A stretch of 23,153 nt of DNA from Thermoplasmatota archaeon (GTDB taxonomy: Archaea; Thermoplasmatota; Penumbrarchaeia; Penumbrarchaeales; Penumbrarchaeaceae), in the NCBI GenBank assembly GCA_030600725.1, contig JAUVLN010000005.1:1-23153 (forward strand). Direction: 5' to 3'. Numbering within the stretch: position 1 is the stretch's first letter; each line of letters opens with the position of its first letter. Position numbers and translations under genes: made by a program. This document shows positions 1 through 6,751 of this stretch, one piece after another. The notes beneath the pieces are model-generated. The model searched no databases. It was not told where the DNA came from and worked only from the letters and a program-made list of their open reading frames with translations.

Positions 1-249
1 GTGTGAAGCTATCTCAATTCTATTTCCCGAGACGTTCAAAGCGGTTATATTATCAAGCTCTCTCAATGTCTCATCATCAACGTAGATCCCGCATCCATCA
101 ATCTCCATGTAGAGGATCTCCTTCTCACCCTGAACCTCCCCCGGATCCCCACTTTCGGGTGAAAAGATAATATATCCGATGGATAGAACGACCATCAAGA
201 TCACGATGGATATCACCGCGGATGTTATCAAGGCCATTTTACCCGCCAT
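1..249 (-). CDS. N-terminal part of an unrecognised membrane-anchored extracellular protein (cut by left edge)
   Basis: Only the first 83 codons are in the window; the frame is open to base 1. The protein starts MAGKMALITS and has one hydrophobic segment at about residues 5-29 (ending GYIIF), which would be a signal anchor or signal peptide. An acidic stretch (PESGDPGEVQGEK) follows, then ILYMEIDGCGIYVDDETLRELDNITALNV. I chose the ATG at 249 because a GGAGGT ribosome-binding site lies 7 bases upstream. The gene begins 30 bp after the PGF-CTERM protein gene and probably shares its transcript. I do not recognise the family; the visible part only supports a surface-exposed protein with an N-terminal membrane segment. 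Confidence 0.7.
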   Translation of the reverse strand, partial: MAGKMALITSAVISIVILMVVLSIGYIIFSPESGDPGEVQGEKEILYMEIDGCGIYVDDETLRELDNITALNVSGNRIEIASH

Positions 250-279
250 CTATTCTACCTCCATCGCATCATTCAGGGA

Positions 280-1140
280 TCAGCCTCGTTTCCGCCTCAG
301 TTCCCCGACCATCAACACGAGAGCTGAGGCTAAAAACACAAGTGATATCTCGAATCCCGGAAGAAAGAATATCCTGCATCTATCGTCATCCTTCTCCTCC
401 AGTCCCATGTTCCTCAGGGTGATGTTGTCCCAGTATGAGGTAGTATAGGCCCCACCGTGGTCCCTGGTCGTGATCAACTCGATACGAGATACTGACTCTG
501 CGGATGTCATGAGATCAATATCGGTAACGGACCCCAATAATTCACCGGATGCGTCATAGACCGAGATATCCGACTTACCCTTTTCACAATCGAATGCAAC
601 CTTGAAACTATACCATGTATTTGCCCCAATGCCCGACTCCACGATCGTCCCCACATTCTGAGGATCCACGGTATCTATCCGGTAGGCGATCCCCATGTTC
701 CGGAACTGAACGGATACTATACGATCATCATTCTGCACACCTTCCCCTCCACCCCTGATCAGGGAAAAACTGACCGACATACTCGCACTACCCGAATACA
801 TCGTATCCGTTGCGACATCACATCTCAATACGCCCTTACTGATGTTCAGCTCCCGGGATAAAATATACGAATATCCCGTGCTGGGATTATATATCGTTCC
901 TATCACAGAAGATCGGGAAACAACAGACGCGGTAAACTGAGCATTACTACTCGTATACGGCCTGTAGGTATCCTCCGACCACCTTGTTGTTTCCAGAAGG
1001 TCCTGGCCATCGGAATAACCCTCGAAGTCCTCCCTGTAGTAGATCCTCTCCGAGGAAGCCGAACCCAGAGAATACAGAACCGGAGAAAGGGCGATGATCA
1101 GTATCAAGAATAAAGGATACCTGATTATTTCTCCTCTCAT
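280..1140 (-). CDS. Secreted LamG/concanavalin-like domain protein with PGF-CTERM sorting tail
   Basis: A 286-residue secreted protein. An N-terminal signal peptide (about residues 6-28, LFLILIIALSPVLYSLGSA) is followed by a single domain. That domain opens with REDFEGYSDGQDL and closes with a TSYWDNITLRN segment; both are typical of LamG/concanavalin-A-like beta-sandwich modules that bind polymers or carbohydrates. The C-terminus reads LPGFEISLVFLASALVLM then GELRRKRG: a PGF motif, a hydrophobic helix and a basic cluster. This is the layout of the PGF-CTERM signal that archaeosortase A processes to attach proteins to lipid at the cell surface. I chose the ATG at 1140: an AGAGGT site lies 9 bases upstream, whereas the in-frame TTG at 1149 directly abuts it. 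The ligand is unknown. Confidence 0.75.
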   Translation of the reverse strand: MRGEIIRYPLFLILIIALSPVLYSLGSASSERIYYREDFEGYSDGQDLLETTRWSEDTYRPYTSSNAQFTASVVSRSSVIGTIYNPSTGYSYILSRELNISKGVLRCDVATDTMYSGSASMSVSFSLIRGGGEGVQNDDRIVSVQFRNMGIAYRIDTVDPQNVGTIVESGIGANTWYSFKVAFDCEKGKSDISVYDASGELLGSVTDIDLMTSAESVSRIELITTRDHGGAYTTSYWDNITLRNMGLEEKDDDRCRIFFLPGFEISLVFLASALVLMVGELRRKRG

Positions 1141-1183
1141 GTGGATCAAACCTCTTTACAATGATCCATGCACATCTTGACCC

Positions 1184-1193
1184 TTATATTTTT
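1184..1193 (-). promoter_or_regulatory. TATA box for the surface-protein gene pair
   Basis: On the minus strand this reads AAAAATATAA, an archaeal TATA box. It lies about 45-50 bp before the ATG at 1140, giving a predicted short leader of about 20-25 nt that contains the AGAGGT ribosome-binding site. It separates the surface-protein genes from the upstream ribosomal operon. Confidence 0.5.
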
Positions 1194-1255
1194 CCGACCA
1201 GCAGTAATGCTGTTAAGAGACTAAAATGTGGAAAGAGAGCCAGATGGAAATAACT

Positions 1256-1405
1256 TCACTGGTTCTTGAACTCGGTGTAACCGCACTTGCCGCAGGAGAG
1301 CCGGTCCTCGTGATCCGCGAGATATGCTCCATCGCACTTGGGGCAGGGTTTCTTCTTTCTCACCAGTTTATCGTCCTTGATCTCGTAAAGATGTTTGTGT
1401 CCCAT
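1256..1405 (-). CDS. rps27ae: 30S ribosomal protein S27ae (eS31)
   Basis: A 49-residue zinc-ribbon protein of the small ribosomal subunit, starting MGHKHLYEIKDDKLVRKKK. The four zinc ligands are in two knuckles, CPKC (residues 21-24) and CGKC (residues 38-41), followed by the typical CGYTEF ending. Length and motifs match archaeal S27ae, which lacks the ubiquitin fused to it in eukaryotes. A GGGGTGG ribosome-binding site precedes the ATG. It sits 13 bp after the S24e stop and is the last gene of the rpo7-spt4-kinase-S24e-S27ae operon, the order conserved in many archaea. Confidence 0.95.
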   Translation of the reverse strand: MGHKHLYEIKDDKLVRKKKPCPKCDGAYLADHEDRLSCGKCGYTEFKNQ

Positions 1406-1418
1406 TCTAAACCACCCC

Positions 1419-1715
1419 TTATTTCTTCTTCTTCTCCATGAGGCCGTTCCTGATCAGGATGTGGTCATCCTCGACCTTCCTGGCCCTCTCAATGTCCTTG
1501 TACACCTTGGCGGTCCCCTTGGAGGTCCCCCTCCCGAACTCCGTGGAAAAGGAATCCACGACCAGGGCCGATTTCCCCACGTTGAGGGCAACTCCCAGCG
1601 CCTCCCTCACCTGCTTCCTCGGGGGCGTGCTCTCGTTCTCATGCTTTACGAGAAAATCCACATCGGTCCTATCCAGAAGCAGATTATCCTTCCTGCCAAC
1701 TATCTCAATATCCAT
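1419..1715 (-). CDS. rps24e: 30S ribosomal protein S24e (eS24)
   Basis: A 98-residue small-subunit protein. The sequence MDIEIVGRKDNLLLDR at the start, TPPRKQVREALG at about residues 30-42, and the GRGTSKGTAKVYKD stretch at about 61-74 are characteristic of S24e. It ends in a lysine-rich tail (MEKKKK). The ATG at 1715 is preceded by GGAGGT at about 9 bases, within the 3' end of the dephospho-CoA kinase gene, so the two genes are only 4 bp apart and probably cotranslated. S27ae follows directly. Confidence 0.95.
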   Translation of the reverse strand: MDIEIVGRKDNLLLDRTDVDFLVKHENESTPPRKQVREALGVALNVGKSALVVDSFSTEFGRGTSKGTAKVYKDIERARKVEDDHILIRNGLMEKKKK

Positions 1716-1719
1716 GATC

Positions 1720-2238
1720 TCAGACCTCCATCTCCAGGAGAATCCCCGTTACCTTCTTCTTTATCTCCTCATCCACGTCGATGAACACCAACCCGCAGTC
1801 GGGTTGACCGTAGACGACGGTCGAACCCACGGGAAACAGGTCGACACACGCCAGCGTGGAGAGGTCCTCCTCCCCATCCACATCTATCAATATCGGGCCC
1901 TCATTATTACCTATGATGATCGGCCTCAATGAATCGTTGATCGCCTTCAACAGATCTGAACCTATCATCCCGGCATCATTTCGAACCTTCACCCTTTTCC
2001 AGGGCTTGACCATCAGGGTAGGTATCTTCCTCCCCCTCTTGGTGTGATTGTCCACCAATATCATATCGGGGACAAAACCCATGCCCGTCATCACGGACGC
2101 GGTCACATCCCCCACGAGCACAAGTGGCTTTGTAACAAGCTTCTCGATATTTCCCCTGGTCCTCTCCTCGTTCCTGACCAGAGTACCCAGTGGAATCTTC
2201 AGGGCGGCTCTCAGTTGATCGGGAAGGACATACATCAT
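1720..2238 (-). CDS. GTP-dependent dephospho-CoA kinase (DUF359 family)
   Basis: A 172-residue protein of the archaeal family that phosphorylates dephospho-CoA to CoA using GTP, the last step of CoA synthesis; it is unrelated to bacterial CoaE. Family motifs are visible: LVGDVTASVM (residues 41-50), a VDNHTKRG segment (62-69), a VDGEEDL segment and a YGQPDCGLVFI segment near the end. It lies between Spt4 and S24e, the usual position in archaeal genomes. Two adjacent ATG codons (2238 and 2235) could start it; an AGGTG site lies 3 and 6 bases before them, so 2235 is equally possible. Confidence 0.88.
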   Translation of the reverse strand: MMYVLPDQLRAALKIPLGTLVRNEERTRGNIEKLVTKPLVLVGDVTASVMTGMGFVPDMILVDNHTKRGRKIPTLMVKPWKRVKVRNDAGMIGSDLLKAINDSLRPIIIGNNEGPILIDVDGEEDLSTLACVDLFPVGSTVVYGQPDCGLVFIDVDEEIKKKVTGILLEMEV

Positions 2239-2244
2239 TCACAC

Positions 2245-2421
2245 CTATCTGACCTTGAGGGCGAACCGGCCGTTTGCCTTTATGCCCATGTGTTCGGCTA
2301 TGTCCGAACTGGTATGGTCTATGATAACCAGCATGCCCTGCCACTCTTTGGAGAGCTCACCGGAGCAGAGCGGACACTTCTCCTCTTCAGTCAGGAACAT
2401 ACACTTCTTGCACGCCAACAT
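2245..2421 (-). CDS. spt4: Transcription elongation factor Spt4 (RNA polymerase subunit E'')
   Basis: A 58-residue zinc protein that pairs with Spt5 (NusG-like) to clamp RNA polymerase during elongation. Zinc ligands are ACKKC near the N-terminus and CPLC about ten residues later, followed by EWQGMLVIID and AEHMGIKANGRFALKVR, all typical of archaeal Spt4. I chose the ATG at 2421, giving MLACKKC, because family members have the first cysteine at about residue 4. A GTG at 2430 that overlaps the Rpo7 stop is the alternative. It is directly downstream of rpo7, as in most archaea. Confidence 0.92.
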   Translation of the reverse strand: MLACKKCMFLTEEEKCPLCSGELSKEWQGMLVIIDHTSSDIAEHMGIKANGRFALKVR

Positions 2422-2426
2422 GGTTA

Positions 2427-3023
2427 TCACTTCTTGCTCTTCTTTCCGGAGACGACCTCACCCTCGGGGTGGTGCCTCTCCTTGTACTCATCGTCAAGCC
2501 ATTCAAGCTTGCCAAGGCCCGCCTGCCTCATGGTCAGGCCGATACGGCTCTCCCTGGGGGACCGCTCGTTCATGGACATCGATACTATCCTCGCCCGGAC
2601 CTTGTCGCCAACTCGAAGGTCCCTCTTCGTCTCCTTCCCCACGAGCCTCATGTTGCCCAGGTCCGCATCGATATGATCGTCCATGACCTGGCTGATGTGA
2701 ACCAGCCCATCAAGGGCCCCGAACCTGACAAACGCCCCGAACTTCAGGATCTCCACGACCGAGCCCTCAATGATCTCGTGGAGCATCGGCTGGAATACAA
2801 GCGCCTTGAACTGGACCCTCTGGAATATGGCGCCGTCTCCGTGGACTATCCTGCCCTCGCCCACCCTCACAACGTCGGTGGCGTGGATCACAAGGCGGTT
2901 GTCCTTGTCCATCCTACCCTCAAAGTTCCTCCTGGTGAGGTACTGAGCGACCGTGTTGAGGTCCTCCCTGAGGTAGTGGGGGGGGATGCGAACCACATCC
3001 TCGCGCTGTATCATCTTGTACAT
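2427..3023 (-). CDS. rpo7: DNA-directed RNA polymerase subunit Rpo7 (E')
   Basis: A 198-residue subunit of the RNA polymerase stalk (Rpo4/7), homologous to eukaryotic RPB7. The N-terminal tip domain starts MYKMIQREDVVRIPPHYL. A C-terminal S1 RNA-binding domain runs from about residue 82 (EIIEGSVVEILKFGAFVRFG) to about 165 (RIGLTMRQAGLG). A charged lysine-rich tail ends the protein. It is the first gene of its operon, with a TATA box 34 bp upstream of the ATG and a GGGAG ribosome-binding site. In the cell it binds emerging transcripts and helps promoter opening and termination. Confidence 0.95.
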   Translation of the reverse strand: MYKMIQREDVVRIPPHYLREDLNTVAQYLTRRNFEGRMDKDNRLVIHATDVVRVGEGRIVHGDGAIFQRVQFKALVFQPMLHEIIEGSVVEILKFGAFVRFGALDGLVHISQVMDDHIDADLGNMRLVGKETKRDLRVGDKVRARIVSMSMNERSPRESRIGLTMRQAGLGKLEWLDDEYKERHHPEGEVVSGKKSKK

Positions 3024-3056
3024 GGCTAAAGACTCCCTGTAACTTACTGCACCAAC

Positions 3057-3064
3057 TATATAAA
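3057..3064 (-). promoter_or_regulatory. TATA box of the rpo7 operon
   Basis: The minus strand reads TTTATATA, close to the archaeal TATA consensus, 34 bp upstream of the rpo7 ATG. The predicted transcription start is near 3032, which leaves a leader of under 15 nt. The rest of the 97-bp gap to the deoxyhypusine synthase stop shows no recognisable element. Confidence 0.65.
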
Positions 3065-3120
3065 TATTGTTTATAATAGAGGGGCCGAGGAGGGGTTAAA
3101 CTACTTCTCCTTTATAATTG

Positions 3121-4185
3121 TTATCCCCCTTTCATAGTCAGGAGCTTGTCCCCCTCCCAGACGAAGATCGGCCCCCTCCTTTTTGAATATCCCCGCCTCT
3201 CCATGACGGCACCCGCGATCAGGGGCAGCGATATCGACATCTCCACATGGACCATCACGTGGGTGGCCTCCGCATCGATCTTTCCCCATGACTGCGCCTC
3301 GCCCAGCGTCGATCCCGACAGACCCCCCCATTCGGCACGGTCCATCGTCACCTGGAACGCGTACTCGTGCCCATTGATCCCCCCGTAGATCATGTCCGCC
3401 GTCACTATTGAATCGTTGATGTAGTTCTTCGGGACCCCACCACCCAGATATATTGCAGATGTCGCCCTCGACATGTTAACTATCTGCGCCATCTCGTAGT
3501 TGTCCCGGATAGTATCCAGGACCAACATCTCCCCACCGGACTCGGCCATCCTCCTGTAGGCGGTGGATAACCCGATCCCTATGGAGGAATCGGCTATCGC
3601 AGGACAATATATGGGGACCCCCTCCTTGAACGCATTCCCCAGGATCGAATCCCCGTCATGTGAGCACCTCTCACCGAGGATCGCCATGAACTCCCTGGTG
3701 GAATACCTCCCGGGCCCGACCCCCTCCATTATCTCTCCGATATCGAGGTCCGTCTCCCGGAACTTCTCCTCGTCCACGTAGGTATCGTAGATCCTATCGA
3801 TCATCCGCTCGTGCAATAGTACATCATCCGCCCCGACGGACCCCTTGTAATGCCTGTAACCCATCGCCTGGTAGAAATCCTGGTACACGACAGCCCCTGT
3901 CGTTGCGATAACATCGACCAACCGGAGCCTGATCAGGTCTGCGATCACCTTTCGAAGGCCCGCGGCGATGAGGGACCCCGACAAACCAAGGAACACCGTG
4001 GAAGCCCCGTCCCCCTCCGGCTCGATCATCTTCTGCATTATCTCCACGGCCGTGGAAAGGTTCCTGGCCTGAAATGAGGTGTGCGAAAAACCCTCCACGA
4101 GATCGGAAATGGAACCTATCCCGGAGAGGTCCAACATCCTGATCGGCGTCTTGAGAAGGTCCTCCCTCCCCGGTTTTTCATCCAT
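3121..4185 (-). CDS. dys: Deoxyhypusine synthase
   Basis: A 354-residue enzyme that transfers the aminobutyl group of spermidine to a lysine of initiation factor aIF5A, using NAD. Visible signatures are TSAIYLGGGVPKNY (residues 242-255, NAD/substrate pocket), GGLSGSTLGEAQSWGKI (287-303) with the catalytic lysine at about K302, and an Asp-rich DTDLDIGE region near 145-151. Start chosen at ATG 4185, with AGAGGTGA just upstream; the frame stays open further upstream, but that stretch lies in the decarboxylase gene and has no resemblance to the family. It follows the arginine decarboxylase gene by 13 bp, so polyamine production and use are probably coordinated. Confidence 0.93.
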   Translation of the reverse strand: MDEKPGREDLLKTPIRMLDLSGIGSISDLVEGFSHTSFQARNLSTAVEIMQKMIEPEGDGASTVFLGLSGSLIAAGLRKVIADLIRLRLVDVIATTGAVVYQDFYQAMGYRHYKGSVGADDVLLHERMIDRIYDTYVDEEKFRETDLDIGEIMEGVGPGRYSTREFMAILGERCSHDGDSILGNAFKEGVPIYCPAIADSSIGIGLSTAYRRMAESGGEMLVLDTIRDNYEMAQIVNMSRATSAIYLGGGVPKNYINDSIVTADMIYGGINGHEYAFQVTMDRAEWGGLSGSTLGEAQSWGKIDAEATHVMVHVEMSISLPLIAGAVMERRGYSKRRGPIFVWEGDKLLTMKGG

Positions 4186-4198
4186 ATTGTCACCTCTT

Positions 4199-4756
4199 TC
4201 ACGGTACGAAAACAGCCGCAGCCAGGACCGTGGTCCATCTGCCGTCCTCGTCGACGGTTGCGAACGCTGTCGAATTCTGTGTATTGATGATCCTTCCGTC
4301 CATCCTGAATATATCCCTCTTCTCGTCGTAGTTGGAATCCACATTAAATTCGATGCCAAGGGTTGAGGCGAGCATCTCCGCCGCAAGGTCCTCCGCGTAA
4401 TCCCCGGCAACCTTCTCGTTCTGTCCGAGTGAATGGTGCTCCGATAGATAACCGTAATAGTCCACGTTCTGGGGGATGGCAAGCCCTATGGAGGCCGCCA
4501 GCCTTCTACCGGGCTCGTTATTACTCTCCCTGCTCATCACGCAGAAGACGATCTGACCGGCGTTCAGATCCTTCAACCCCTCCTCCCTGTCGATGATCTC
4601 ACATCTGGGGGGAAAGATCGACGAGACGTGAACGAGATTGTATTTCTGTATCTCCGCATCCCTGAGTGCCAGCTCGAAGCTGGGCAGTTTCTCCCTGTGT
4701 CTTCCCACACCCCTCGTGAGGAACAGCCTCCTGGGCGTGAAACCGGTCTCGGACAT
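4199..4756 (-). CDS. pdaD: Pyruvoyl-dependent arginine decarboxylase (proenzyme)
   Basis: A 185-residue proenzyme that cleaves itself to create a pyruvoyl cofactor and then decarboxylates arginine to agmatine, the first step of archaeal polyamine synthesis. The self-cleavage site is visible as VHVSSIFPP (residues 42-50), with cleavage expected between S45 and S46, as in the Methanocaldococcus enzyme. Further family features are GLAIPQNVDYYGYLSEHH and the conserved E of NNEPGRRLAASIG. Length is normal. There is no convincing ribosome-binding site and the TATA box is about 27 bp from the ATG, so the message is probably leaderless. It is the first gene of a two-gene operon with deoxyhypusine synthase. 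Confidence 0.93.
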   Translation of the reverse strand: MSETGFTPRRLFLTRGVGRHREKLPSFELALRDAEIQKYNLVHVSSIFPPRCEIIDREEGLKDLNAGQIVFCVMSRESNNEPGRRLAASIGLAIPQNVDYYGYLSEHHSLGQNEKVAGDYAEDLAAEMLASTLGIEFNVDSNYDEKRDIFRMDGRIINTQNSTAFATVDEDGRWTTVLAAAVFVP

Positions 4757-4778
4757 AACCGATGGTATCCAATATCAG

Positions 4779-4788
4779 TATTTAAAAA
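4779..4788 (-). promoter_or_regulatory. TATA box of pdaD-dys operon (predicted leaderless start)
   Basis: The minus strand reads TTTTTAAATA. Its centre is about 27 bp before the A of the pdaD ATG at 4756, which is the usual TATA-to-start distance, so transcription would begin at or next to the start codon. No Shine-Dalgarno sequence is seen, which agrees with a leaderless transcript. Confidence 0.6.
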
Positions 4789-4877
4789 GATATGCAAAGA
4801 GCCTTTGGATGGGGTCGGCTTCGATGCTTTGAGCTATAAAGGCCCAAAACCAACCCGGATGGGCGCCATTGGAGTTA

Positions 4878-4887
4878 TTTTTATATA
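4878..4887 (+). promoter_or_regulatory. TATA box of the L10e gene
   Basis: TTTTTATATA lies about 60 bp before the L10e ATG, giving a predicted leader of roughly 35-40 nt starting near 4908. A second TATA-like CTATAAAG occurs upstream at about 4833-4840. The leader contains two short mutually exclusive hairpins around the ribosome-binding site (reported as a finding). Confidence 0.6.
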
Positions 4888-4947
4888 CGACCTCTTTATT
4901 AGGAGGCGCCTACAACGGTGATCTCTGAAGATCATGAGGTGATCTAC

Positions 4948-5448
4948 ATGGCAAGGAAACCAAACAGGATGTACCGCCAGATCAAAGGCCCCGCTTATAC
5001 AAGAAGAGAGTACATGGGCGGAGTGCCAGCCTCAAGGATCACCCAGTTCATGATGGGGGACCGCAATACGTCGTTCCCCGTGAAATTCCACCTCATTTTC
5101 AAGGAGCCGTGCCAGGTAAGGCACACCGCACTGGAGGCGGCCCGTATCTCCGCGAACAGGTACATCTCCAAGATGGCGGGGGCCCAGAACTACAGATTGA
5201 TGGTCAGGGTCTACCCCCACCACATCCTCAGGGAGAACAAACAGGCAACAGGAGCGGGAGCTGATAGGGTGTCCCAGGGCATGAGGAACTCCTTTGGTAA
5301 GAATGTGGGGACGGCCGCCAGGGTGAAGCAGGGACAGGAGGTCATGACCATAATGGTCAACGAGAGGATGGCCGAGAATGCGAAGATCGCCCTAAGGAAG
5401 GCCTCCCAGAAGCTTCCCAGCCCCGTGAACATCGTCAGGGTACAGTGA
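4948..5448 (+). CDS. rpl10e: 50S ribosomal protein L10e (uL16)
   Basis: A 166-residue large-subunit protein, the archaeal form of bacterial L16, located near the tRNA sites and central protuberance. It begins MARKPNRMYRQIKGPAYTRREYMGGVP, the family signature. It continues with a VKFHLIFKE stretch, RISANRYISK, LMVRVYPHHILRENK, the GADRVSQGMRNSFGK loop and a VNERMAENAKIALRKASQKLP C-terminal region. I chose the ATG at 4948, preceded by GAGGTGATC, rather than the in-frame GTG at 4918. It heads a plus-strand group of translation-related and small genes. Confidence 0.94.
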   Translation: MARKPNRMYRQIKGPAYTRREYMGGVPASRITQFMMGDRNTSFPVKFHLIFKEPCQVRHTALEAARISANRYISKMAGAQNYRLMVRVYPHHILRENKQATGAGADRVSQGMRNSFGKNVGTAARVKQGQEVMTIMVNERMAENAKIALRKASQKLPSPVNIVRVQ

Positions 5449-5454
5449 GAAATC

Positions 5455-5462
5455 GTTTTATC
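5455..5462 (+). promoter_or_regulatory. Possible TATA box for the 5486 gene
   Basis: GTTTTATC sits just past the L10e stop, about 28 bp before the ATG at 5486. That distance would give a leaderless start. The element is weaker than others here and readthrough from L10e is an equally good explanation. Confidence 0.3.
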
Positions 5463-5485
5463 ACCCTACCGCTCTAAGGGCGGAG

Positions 5486-5791
5486 ATGGCCAGGAAGAAA
5501 AAGGGCCCTCCGAACCCCAAGGACCCCGGGATGACCGACCCCAGGGATGAATATCTGTCACGATTCATCAAGGATACAAAAGGCAAAGACCTGGGCGAAT
5601 CCGTCGGGGTGGATGGGGACATGCTGATCATGAAGGAGAGAATGGATTTCTACAGGATACCGCTCAAGAGCGTTGCCCTGGTCGATAACCACATCCGGAT
5701 CAACGGCAGGGTGAACTGGAAGAAAGCCAAAAAGGACGGGGAGAAATGGAGGACCTCCGAACTGGACCCCCTCTACGGCGGAGATGAATGA
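5486..5791 (+). CDS. Small basic archaeal protein, probably DUF5749-type beta-barrel
   Basis: A 101-residue soluble protein with no signal or membrane segment. A lysine/proline-rich start (MARKKKGPPNPKDPGMTDP) precedes a compact domain from about residue 22: GESVGVDGDMLIMKERMDFYRIPLKSVALV, then VNWKKAKKDGEKWR. This alternation of short strands resembles archaeal proteins labelled DUF5749 family beta-barrel, which look PRC-barrel-like; I am recalling this rather than proving it. The function is unknown. It lies 37 bp after L10e and overlaps the start region of pth2, which suggests a link with translation by context only. Confidence 0.6.
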   Translation: MARKKKGPPNPKDPGMTDPRDEYLSRFIKDTKGKDLGESVGVDGDMLIMKERMDFYRIPLKSVALVDNHIRINGRVNWKKAKKDGEKWRTSELDPLYGGDE

Positions 5792-5792
5792 G

Positions 5793-6155
5793 ATGGACGA
5801 TTTCAGGAACAAGCTGGTCATCGTTGTGAGAACGGATATCAAACTGAGCCCGGGCAAGATGGCGGTCCAGGTCGCACACGCTGCGGTCACATGCGCACTG
5901 GAATCGAAGTCGAAAAAACCCAGATGGTTCAAGGAGTGGTACAACGAGGGGCAGAAGAAGGTCGTTGTCAAGGTAAGGAACAGGGAGGATCTCTTCTTCC
6001 TCAAGGAAAAGGCGCGTACCCTGAGCATAACCAATTCCCTGATCAAGGATGCTGGAAAGACCGAGGTAGAACCCGGAACGATCACCTGCCTGGGGATAGG
6101 CCCAGGCCCCACCCCCGAGATAGACAAGGTGACGGGGGACCTCACTTTAATGTAG
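5793..6155 (+). CDS. pth2: Peptidyl-tRNA hydrolase Pth2
   Basis: A 120-residue archaeal/eukaryotic-type enzyme that frees tRNA from prematurely released peptidyl-tRNA. Family signatures: KLVIVVRTDIKLSPGKMAVQVAHAA near the N-terminus (the conserved lysine and QxxHA), KKVVVKV, and the C-terminal KDAGKTEVEPGTITCLGIGPGP motif. I chose the ATG at 5793, with GGCGGAG about 9 bases upstream. An ATG at 5784 that overlaps the preceding gene is possible but abuts the ribosome-binding site. It is cotranscribed with the upstream small protein and the DUF99 gene 8 bp downstream. Confidence 0.94.
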   Translation: MDDFRNKLVIVVRTDIKLSPGKMAVQVAHAAVTCALESKSKKPRWFKEWYNEGQKKVVVKVRNREDLFFLKEKARTLSITNSLIKDAGKTEVEPGTITCLGIGPGPTPEIDKVTGDLTLM

Positions 6156-6163
6156 GTGATAAG

Positions 6164-6751
6164 ATGGCCTCCTTCGCCCTTAAAAAGGAAACACGGGTCC
6201 TGGGTATCGACGACGGACCTCATGTGAGGGGGTCGGAAAAAACCCTGATCGTAATGACGGTCTACCGCCTCGACGGATACATCGACGGCTTCCTTTCAGG
6301 ATGGATAGACACCGACGGATCGGATGCCTCTGAGACCATAGGGGATCTGTTGAACAACAGCCGGTTCAAAGACCAGATCAGATGCATCATCTCCGACGGG
6401 GGATGTCTGGCCGGCTTCAACGTTCTGGACCTCTCGGACCTTCACGAACGCACCTCCCTGCCGGTCATCACAGCATCCGACGAGCCCCCCGATACGGATT
6501 CCGTAAGGCGGGCCCTCTCCTCTTTTCATGATGGCGAGCAGCGGCTAAAACTATTAACCGCCCACAGCCCATATCCCATCTTACTGCCGGACGGGGAGTG
6601 CTGGATCAGGTTCGAGGGCATCGGTAGGTCCGATGCGGAGAAGTTGATCCGGAGGGCCACCATCAGGGGACGTACGCCGGAGCCCATAAGGATCTCCCAC
6701 ATGATCGCCAGATCCCTGTCCGACTCGATGGATCGGAGGTTCATTGGATGA
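6164..6751 (+). CDS. DUF99 / UPF0215 family protein (endonuclease dU type)
   Basis: A 195-residue protein of the archaeal DUF99 family, related in fold to endonuclease V, and annotated elsewhere as endonuclease dU. The N-terminal KKETRVLGIDDGPH motif (residues 7-20) supplies the conserved acidic residues. FLSGWIDTDGSDASETIGDLLNN and QIRCIISDGGCLAGFNVLDLSDLHERTSLPVI follow in the family order, and RTPEPIRISHMIARSL closes the domain. A role in repair of deaminated DNA is inferred from the family and not shown here. The ATG at 6164 has AGGTGA 5 bases upstream. Its stop overlaps the riboflavin kinase start as ATGA. Confidence 0.82.
   Translation: MASFALKKETRVLGIDDGPHVRGSEKTLIVMTVYRLDGYIDGFLSGWIDTDGSDASETIGDLLNNSRFKDQIRCIISDGGCLAGFNVLDLSDLHERTSLPVITASDEPPDTDSVRRALSSFHDGEQRLKLLTAHSPYPILLPDGECWIRFEGIGRSDAEKLIRRATIRGRTPEPIRISHMIARSLSDSMDRRFIG

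Noticed and set aside
1200..1213. CAGCA-GTAA-TGCTG hairpin after the S27ae gene as a terminator
   Set aside because: No T-run follows on the minus strand, and archaeal termination relies on T-rich tracts; the stem is only 5 bp.
4186..4482. Longer start for deoxyhypusine synthase extending to 4482
   Set aside because: The extra 99 residues lie wholly inside the decarboxylase gene, are Arg/Thr/Pro-rich and unlike the family; ATG 4185 has a good ribosome-binding site.
4801..4877. Possible tRNA or structured RNA between pdaD and L10e
   Set aside because: GCCTTT and AAAGGC could pair, but there is no tRNA T-loop (GTTCRA) or anticodon arm and no C/D box pair.
5891..6163. Extended DUF99 protein starting at 5891
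   Set aside because: The extra part is an off-frame reading of pth2; the family start MASFALKKETRVLG with AGGTGA fits 6164.
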